Assembly: GCA_040218815.1 (NCBI GenBank)
Contig: JAVJQS010000005.1
Location: 1-64,000 of the forward strand
Direction of reading: 5' to 3'
Length of the DNA: 64,000 nt
Source: JAVJQS01 sp040218815
Lineage (GTDB): Bacteria; Bacteroidota; Bacteroidia; Flavobacteriales_E; Vicingaceae
The notes beneath the pieces are model-generated. The model saw nothing but the letters and a program-made list of their open reading frames with translations, searched no databases and was not told the origin of the DNA. Positions within the stretch are counted from its first letter, which is position 1, and every line of letters begins with the position of its first letter. Below, piece after piece: positions 58,616 through 64,000 of the stretch. Both the position numbers and the translations under genes were made by a program.

Positions 58616-61057
58616 TTATTTCTTCAATCGATTATACCACTTTTTAGTTGATTTAGAGTCTTCATCATAATATCCTTGCCCATAACCGTATCCGTATCCA
58701 TAACCATAACCGTATCCATACCCATATCCATGACTATTTTTAGATGAATCTACACCATTTAATATGATGGATAATTTATTAATATTATTCTCTTGGTGTA
58801 ACCTATCTATGCTGTGAATAAAACTCTTTTTTGAATATTCAGCCCTGAATATGTAGAGCGGGTAATCTGCTTTTCGAATAATTTCAACTCCATCTGTAAC
58901 TAAACCAACAGGTGGGTTATCTACGATTATTAAATCATAGCTTTTTTTAAGTTTCTTTAAAATTACATCCAGCTTGTTATTAATAATTAATTCTGAAGGA
59001 TTTGGTGGAACTGGCCCAGCTGTAATAAAATCCAAATTCTCTAGTTGGCTCTTGTGAATGCAATTTTCTAGGTCATCTTTCTCAATAAGTAAAGTACTCA
59101 TTCCTCTCACATTTTCTACATTGAACCCTACATGAATTTTTGGCTTTCTCATGTCTAAGTCAACTATAATCACTTTTTTCCCACTAATAGCGATAATTCC
59201 ACCTAAATTTATAGCTATAAAAGTTTTTCCTTCACCTGAAATGGTTGAAGTTACTGCCATGATTTTTGATCCTTCAGGACGTGACAAGAATTGCAAATTA
59301 GTTCGAATAGATCTGAATGATTCTGCAATGAGGGCCTTAGGGTTTTTGTTTACAATAAGCTGTGAAACTGGTATGTCCTTTTTATACTTTGGTATTATGC
59401 CTAAAATACTCACTGATGAAGATGCATGCCTTACAATTTCTTCAATTGATGTTATTTCATTGTGAAATAGATATTTTACAACAACAACAATTAGGTTGAG
59501 AAATGTGCCTACAAGTAAAAAACTAATGAATACAGTGTGTTTGTTTGGAGAAACTGGCTCAGCTGGGATACTTGCTGCGTCAAGGATATTTATACTAGAA
59601 ACAATGCCCTCTTGTGAAATGGAGTATTCAGTTTTTTTCTCAATAAGCATGGTGTAAAAACGCTCATTAATATCATAGGTCTTTTTCCTTCGGATTAGCT
59701 CAATTTCTTGATCAGGGACATTGAAGTATTCTTTTTTTAATCCATCAATTCGTTCTTGTAAATTGGTGTTTCGACTTTGGAGCTTTTGAAGCACCGCGTC
59801 AAGACTTTTAATAATGAGTTTCTTTTGTATTTCTATTTGATAATCAATCTCTTTAACTGGCGCGCTACCGGGCTTTGTAGAGTACAATTGATTTTGTTTA
59901 TCAATTAGCAGCTTATTTAAACCTTCAACCAGCTGGGCTATTCCGCCATCATAAGAATTTCCAACAAGAATAGGAAGTAATTCATAAACATCAATTTTGT
60001 CTCCTGCTACATCTATTTGCGACTTGATTTCTTTTAGTAAATTTATTTGAGCTGACAATTCTATTTCTGCCTCATTCAATTGGTTTAGACGATCTACGAC
60101 AATGCCACTGTAATCTCCTACGTCAGATAAGTTGTTATTTCTTTTAAATATTTGAATCTGTTTTTCAGCAGCCTTTTGTTTTTCATACACGCTTTCTATT
60201 TGCTCGTTTAGAAATTGAACAACTAGCTTAGCACTTTGCTTTTTTCGTTCTTCATTATAAATTTCAAACTCTGATACAATGTTGTTAACTATCTCTTTAG
60301 ATTTTAGACGATTATTGTCGCTATATGATACTTGAATTGTTTTTGCACTAGGGTTTAGAATTGTAATGACTAAGTTTTCTTGAAGCGTTGCTGCTATTGA
60401 CTTTAAATTATTGATTACAAAGTAGTAACTAAGAGGCTTAACAGCTTCAACATTTTCTTTTATCTGATTAAAATTTTGGATGTTTATTATTAATCGAGCA
60501 AATGGCAGTTCATTTATCTGTCCAAATCGGACATTCTGTCGTTCCCTTCCATTATTCCACTCAAGAATACCTTCTTTTTTGTTTTTAAACTCAATATTTA
60601 TACGAGTAGAATTAGTTAGACTATCTTTAGATATTAGCTCCACTTCGAATGGTGAACTTCGGTAGAGCTCATTGTCTAGAAATTGACCTTCACTGAAATA
60701 ACTTACATCCAGCGGCAATTCACGAATTGCATTCTTAGTTATTAGGTTAGATCTTAATAGCTCTATTTCTGCTGATATATCATTTGTTTCATAGTAGTCC
60801 TCCACCTTTAATAATTGGTTAGCTTTATTCGACTTTTCAATTTGAATGGTGGTGTTTGATGTGTATGTTGGAGCCGTATACCTTAGATATAAAAAACTGC
60901 CTAAAATTGAGAGTCCAAAAATGAGTAAAATCCAGAGTAAATTTTTTTTGAAGATATAGAAGAACAGGCCTAAGTCAAAATCAGTATTGAAGTTGCTCAA
61001 TTTTTCCTGATTCCTAGTGGTATGATGGCTCTCGTTATTTTCTGAAGGATTGTACAA
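58616..61057 (-). CDS. Wzc-like chain-length regulator with tyrosine kinase domain
   Basis: The 813-residue protein joins an N-terminal Wzz domain (membrane helices at about 33-54 and 500-520, with long periplasmic coiled coils between) to a cytosolic BY-kinase (about 570-760). The kinase has Walker A ISGEGKTFIAINLG (about 600-613), Walker A' VDLDMRKPKIH, and Walker B IIVDNPPVGLV. The C-terminus carries an alternating YG run (about 775-792, the Tyr cluster) then QGYYDEDS. BY-kinases control polymer length and export with Wza. The start is probably TTG (61057). Confidence 0.93.
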   Translation of the reverse strand: MYNPSENNESHHTTRNQEKLSNFNTDFDLGLFFYIFKKNLLWILLIFGLSILGSFLYLRYTAPTYTSNTTIQIEKSNKANQLLKVEDYYETNDISAEIELLRSNLITKNAIRELPLDVSYFSEGQFLDNELYRSSPFEVELISKDSLTNSTRINIEFKNKKEGILEWNNGRERQNVRFGQINELPFARLIINIQNFNQIKENVEAVKPLSYYFVINNLKSIAATLQENLVITILNPSAKTIQVSYSDNNRLKSKEIVNNIVSEFEIYNEERKKQSAKLVVQFLNEQIESVYEKQKAAEKQIQIFKRNNNLSDVGDYSGIVVDRLNQLNEAEIELSAQINLLKEIKSQIDVAGDKIDVYELLPILVGNSYDGGIAQLVEGLNKLLIDKQNQLYSTKPGSAPVKEIDYQIEIQKKLIIKSLDAVLQKLQSRNTNLQERIDGLKKEYFNVPDQEIELIRRKKTYDINERFYTMLIEKKTEYSISQEGIVSSINILDAASIPAEPVSPNKHTVFISFLLVGTFLNLIVVVVKYLFHNEITSIEEIVRHASSSVSILGIIPKYKKDIPVSQLIVNKNPKALIAESFRSIRTNLQFLSRPEGSKIMAVTSTISGEGKTFIAINLGGIIAISGKKVIIVDLDMRKPKIHVGFNVENVRGMSTLLIEKDDLENCIHKSQLENLDFITAGPVPPNPSELIINNKLDVILKKLKKSYDLIIVDNPPVGLVTDGVEIIRKADYPLYIFRAEYSKKSFIHSIDRLHQENNINKLSIILNGVDSSKNSHGYGYGYGYGYGYGYGYGQGYYDEDSKSTKKWYNRLKK
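58680..58731 (-). repeat. Hexanucleotide tandem repeat encoding the YG tail of Wzc
   Basis: Eight or so units of the type CCATAT/CCGTAT/CCATAA on the plus strand (TAT GGx on the minus strand) encode repeated Tyr-Gly. Such a repeat could expand or contract by slippage in frame. Confidence 0.8.
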
Positions 61058-61068
61058 GTGTTATTTTC

Positions 61069-61827
61069 TTAAAGTCTATCCAAAACTACGTAAAGTGTCA
61101 ACAAACTAGTTACTAATCCAAGAATTGGAGCAATTTCTGATAGCACTTGTCGAGTAGTAACACCAACTGGTTCAACATAAATTATGTCATTGGCCTGTAA
61201 GATAATATTTGCTTGACTGACATTTTCAATCCTTGAAAGATCAATTTCGTAGATCTGTGGATTGCTCAAATCACCGCGAATAAGTTTAATTCTTTTTGCA
61301 CGGCCAGTTTCACTTAATCCCCCTGCCAGAGCTAAGGCTTCTAGTAGTTTTATATTGTTGTTTTCTAAGGTGATTACTCTACCACTTCCACCATCTCCTG
61401 GGAAAATAGTAACTCTTCTGTTACTGACACTAAGTAAAACAAATGGATCAATGAAGGTCTCAGAGTACTTATCTTCTAAAAAGTACTCTGCTTCTCGAAT
61501 AGTTTTACCCTGCAAGTTTACTCTGTTTAATATAGGTAGATTAACCATCCCATCGTATTCAACTGTATAAGGCAGACCTTGGCTTAACTGTTGAAATTGT
61601 TGACCATTATTTGTACTGGTGACATCAATCAATTTAAAGCCATTGTTGGTGAATAGCCTAAAGCTTATAACATCGTTTGGAGCAATAATGTATTCCAGCG
61701 TAGTGTCAGCTTGCATCTCATCGTATTCGTAATCTTTATCTGTACGAAACATGATGCTCGGGTTTAGCGGCTTACAAGAAGCTAAAAAATAACATATGGC
61801 AACTAATCCTAGTATTCGTTTGATCAT
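61069..61827 (-). CDS. Wza-like polysaccharide export lipoprotein
   Basis: The 252-residue protein has a lipoprotein signal (LVAICYFLASCKPLNPS, Cys about 18). A Poly_export domain (about 45-120; YIIAPNDVISFRLFTNNGF, NLPILNRVNLQGKTIREAE) and an SLBB domain (about 130-200; GDGGSGRVITLENNNIKLLEALALAGG) follow, and a C-terminal membrane anchor (ILGLVTSLLTLYVVL). This is the outer-membrane translocon for capsule or exopolysaccharide, acting with Wzc, whose gene is 11 bp downstream. Confidence 0.92.
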   Translation of the reverse strand: MIKRILGLVAICYFLASCKPLNPSIMFRTDKDYEYDEMQADTTLEYIIAPNDVISFRLFTNNGFKLIDVTSTNNGQQFQQLSQGLPYTVEYDGMVNLPILNRVNLQGKTIREAEYFLEDKYSETFIDPFVLLSVSNRRVTIFPGDGGSGRVITLENNNIKLLEALALAGGLSETGRAKRIKLIRGDLSNPQIYEIDLSRIENVSQANIILQANDIIYVEPVGVTTRQVLSEIAPILGLVTSLLTLYVVLDRL

Positions 61828-61885
61828 GGGTATAAAGATAAGAAGTGCAAATCTATCAAATTAATACATGGAACACATATAAAAC

Positions 61886-63073
61886 CTAATGAAGAAGGTT
61901 TTCATATAAAGATTTCATATCATTTACTAACCGGGAGTAATGGAATTGTTTGTTTACAAAGTTCCATCCGTTTTTGCCCATCTCAAGTCTAAGTTTTTCA
62001 TCTTCAACTAATTCTATCATTTTTTTGTTAAAAAGGTCTTGGTCTTCTGGAGGAACAATCATTGCGGTTTTATTGGATTTTATTACATCGCCCACTCCAC
62101 CAACTTTTGTGGTTAAAATAGGCTTTCCAGCAGCTTGAGCTTCAATTAAACTAACAGGTGTGCCTTCATTTAAAGAACTTAATGCAATTATATCCAATCC
62201 GGCATTTACCCAGTCTACTTCTTTTACCCATGAGGTAAAGTGAACAGAGGCTTTCATGCCATCTTTAAACTCACCATTTAAAAAATCTAATCCTAAATCA
62301 GTTGTGTAATTTTTTAAATTTTCACGTTCCTCGCCATCCCCAACAATAAAAGCTCGTACTCTCTTATTGCTCTTTAAACTCAACTCTTTTATTGCATTGA
62401 GAAAAAAACGATGGTTTTTTATCGGAACTAATCGGCCAATAATGCCAATTGCAATTTCATCATCAGCAAGAGCATACTTTTTTCTGAAAGAAGCTCTTTT
62501 TTCAGCTTGTTCTGTTTGAAAACGAGCCAAATCAAAGCCCAAGGGAATAACTTTAATTTTATCTTCGGAGCAAATCTTATACCTCTTACTAAGTTCTAAT
62601 TTTTGCCGTTTACTAATTGCAACAATTTTATCTGTTTTTAAAGCGAGGGCACGTTCCACATTTTTGTAAATGTTTGTCTTAAAACTTCCAAAATAAGAGT
62701 GGAAAACATGTCCATGAAAAGTATGTACCAATTTAGCTTTCCCATAAGCAATGCCTGCCGAACGACCAATTGCTCCTGCTTTTGAGGCATGTGTGTGTAT
62801 AATGTCAGGTTTAAAATCCTTAATAATAGCCTTAATTTCTTTATACGCTTGATGGTCATTTTTTAGACCAATGTCTCGCTGCATATTTTCTACATAGTGC
62901 GCACTTACACCTAAATCATCTAAAATATGTTGAGATCCTTTCTCACTTTCTTCTTCTTTGCCGCCGATTAATAGAGTTTGATACTCAGGTGCCATATGCT
63001 TGGTAAGTAAGGCCGCATTATAGGTTGGCCCGCCCAAATTGAATCTATTAATAATCCGTAATACTTTTGGCAT
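61886..63073 (-). CDS. Glycosyltransferase family 4
   Basis: The 395-residue GT-B enzyme starts MPKVLRIINRFNLGGPTYNA (acceptor-side loop GGP), with HTHASKAGAIGRSAG, HTFHGHVFHSYFG, the linker KVIPLGFDLARF, IGRLVPIKNHRFFLNAIKEL and the donor-binding ALSSLNEGTPVSLIEAQAAGKPI (E-x7-E). It builds part of the glycan repeat. I start at ATG 63073: a longer reading (to 63151) runs into the asparagine synthase gene. Follows asnB with 40 bp between. Confidence 0.93.
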   Translation of the reverse strand: MPKVLRIINRFNLGGPTYNAALLTKHMAPEYQTLLIGGKEEESEKGSQHILDDLGVSAHYVENMQRDIGLKNDHQAYKEIKAIIKDFKPDIIHTHASKAGAIGRSAGIAYGKAKLVHTFHGHVFHSYFGSFKTNIYKNVERALALKTDKIVAISKRQKLELSKRYKICSEDKIKVIPLGFDLARFQTEQAEKRASFRKKYALADDEIAIGIIGRLVPIKNHRFFLNAIKELSLKSNKRVRAFIVGDGEERENLKNYTTDLGLDFLNGEFKDGMKASVHFTSWVKEVDWVNAGLDIIALSSLNEGTPVSLIEAQAAGKPILTTKVGGVGDVIKSNKTAMIVPPEDQDLFNKKMIELVEDEKLRLEMGKNGWNFVNKQFHYSRLVNDMKSLYENLLH

Positions 63074-63113
63074 AAAATCTTTATCTAAGGAAAAAGGTGA
63101 TTCATCGTTAAAA

Positions 63114-64000
63114 TTAGGCAATATATCTTTTCCACCAAGAATTAAATACAATTAATGCCCAAACATTTCCATGGGAATCTCCTGGACTTTTTGAATTTAA
63201 TTGGCTCTTTAATTCATTTACGTAATGTGGGTTAAAGAGGTTTTGTTCTTTAATAAATGCATCAGAAAGCAAGTCATCGTGAATCATTCCCTTCAGGTCA
63301 TTATTAAACCAATCTAAAAGGGGTACTTCAAAACCTTGTTTGGGGCGATTATATAATTCTGCAGGTAGCAATCCTTTTGCAGCATCTTGTACAATTCGTT
63401 TTTTCATTTCAGCATTTATTTTATGGTCTGCAGAAATGGAAAATGCAAAGTTTACCAAGCGATGATCTAGGAAAGGTGTTCTCACCTCCAAACCATGTGA
63501 CATCGACATTAAGTCAACTTTTCGAAGCATATCACTTTGTAAAACAAGCTTTAAGTCGGTAAAAAGTACATCATTGAAGTCATTGCCTTCATTTAATTGA
63601 GAAAGGTGTTGCTCTTTGCGTTTTAGATAAATTTCAGGCCGTGCTTTTTTCATCATTATGTTTGAGGCGTCTGCCTCATTCATTAAACCTGCCCAAAGCC
63701 AGTAGCGTTCCGTTTGACTTAAGTTTGCCCCTTCAGAAAACTTATGTAACTTTCTAAAGAGGTTTCCTACCTTAGAGTTTCTTGATTTTGGAAGCATTTC
63801 CCACAAGGGCTTCATTTTTCGAACAAACTTTTGCTTCATTCCTGTTTGACGAATCAAAAACTCACCCATATGTTTATGATAGCCTCCAAATAACTCGTCA
63901 GCGCCATCTCCTGAAAGCGCCACTTTAACGTATTTCGAGCTTTCTTTACTCAAAGCATTAACGGCCAAAGCTGATGAGTCTGCAAAGGGTTCATCAATGT
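63114..64000 (-). CDS. asnB: Asparagine synthase (glutamine-hydrolysing), 5' end off the window
   Basis: The visible C-terminal part (about 295 residues) reads IDEPFADSSALAVNALSKES, then KYVKVALSGDGADELFGGYHKH with the PP-loop SGDGADE. Further on DLKLVLQSDMLRKVDLMSMS and LEVRTPFLDHRLVNFAF are the synthetase-domain motifs. The upstream frame is open to the window edge. The N-terminal glutaminase lies beyond it. Such AsnB-type genes often sit in exopolysaccharide clusters of Bacteroidota, possibly amidating a sugar or supplying asparagine. Confidence 0.93.
   Translation of the reverse strand, partial: IDEPFADSSALAVNALSKESSKYVKVALSGDGADELFGGYHKHMGEFLIRQTGMKQKFVRKMKPLWEMLPKSRNSKVGNLFRKLHKFSEGANLSQTERYWLWAGLMNEADASNIMMKKARPEIYLKRKEQHLSQLNEGNDFNDVLFTDLKLVLQSDMLRKVDLMSMSHGLEVRTPFLDHRLVNFAFSISADHKINAEMKKRIVQDAAKGLLPAELYNRPKQGFEVPLLDWFNNDLKGMIHDDLLSDAFIKEQNLFNPHYVNELKSQLNSKSPGDSHGNVWALIVFNSWWKRYIA

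Noticed and set aside
58680..58731. Simple sequence repeat as an independent element
   Set aside because: It is fully explained by the Tyr-Gly codons of the Wzc tail.
63074..63151. Longer N-terminus for the GT4 glycosyltransferase
   Set aside because: It enters the asparagine synthase gene; the glycosyltransferase fold starts at MPKVLRIINRF.

Overview
The window looks like the chromosome of a marine-type Bacteroidota bacterium, most likely order Cytophagales. The base composition is AT-rich. Several genes have the Bacteroidota promoter -7 box (TAnnTTTG). There is a broken type IX secretion sorting domain, a crtD-cruF carotenoid pair, an 80-kDa monomeric isocitrate dehydrogenase, and a purH-mreB-mreC-mreD-mrdA-rodA run. 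No rRNA, phage or transposase gene is visible. Two tRNA genes (Gly-GCC, Leu-TAA) lie at the left end.

Layout. 1-2 kb: GIY-YIG protein, two tRNAs, a MacB/FtsX-type permease. 2-9 kb: purH followed by the rod-shape/elongasome operon. 9-20.5 kb: a lipid A acyltransferase, two carotenoid genes, NifU-like and Mrp Fe-S factors, an Atl-type DNA-repair protein, trmB, an M1 aminopeptidase, two small secreted proteins and isocitrate dehydrogenase. 20.6-26.1 kb: an accessory island (below). 26-33.4 kb: zinc-ribbon and Nif3-like proteins, lpxK, purine nucleoside phosphorylase, gatB, a TlpA-like lipoprotein, lpxH. 33.6-46 kb: GAPDH, a small inverted-repeat element, rpmH, an MsbA-like exporter, murQ, MarC, HDAC-like, SDR and membrane proteins. 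46-56 kb: PAS protein, SirB1-like protein, nucleoside phosphorylase, Usp, cinA, LOG protein, a T9SS gene remnant, a lipoprotein and uvrA. 56-64 kb: a minus-strand surface-polysaccharide cluster (asparagine synthase, GT4, Wza-like, Wzc-like, rfbC, WecA-like, lytic transglycosylase).

The most unusual region is 20.6-26.1 kb. Five coding units, all on the minus strand, are separated by four ~200-nt imperfect palindromes (21380-21582, 22452-22652, 23336-23528, 25073-25267). These share terminal boxes resembling the integron attC boxes GCACAAC / GTTGTGC, and the first three contain two perfect or near-perfect internal hairpins. Three cassette genes end with a TAA exactly at the conserved edge of a site. 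The two outer ends carry only half sites. The cassettes encode a ParE/ParD-type toxin-antitoxin pair, a YdeI-CDGSH protein, a PD-(D/E)XK-like nuclease with an unknown partner, a multi-zinc-ribbon protein and a membrane-anchored unknown. No integrase is present in the window. The island is bracketed by a duplicated ~150-bp piece made of the 3' end and terminator of the core zinc-ribbon gene. I read this as an integron-like, trans-mobilised gene-cassette array of an unusual attC type.

Envelope biogenesis is the main theme of the core genes: MreBCD/PBP2/RodA for wall elongation, LpxL-like/LpxK/LpxH and an MsbA-like exporter for lipid A, MurQ and a lytic transglycosylase for wall turnover, and the Wza/Wzc/WecA cluster for exopolysaccharide.
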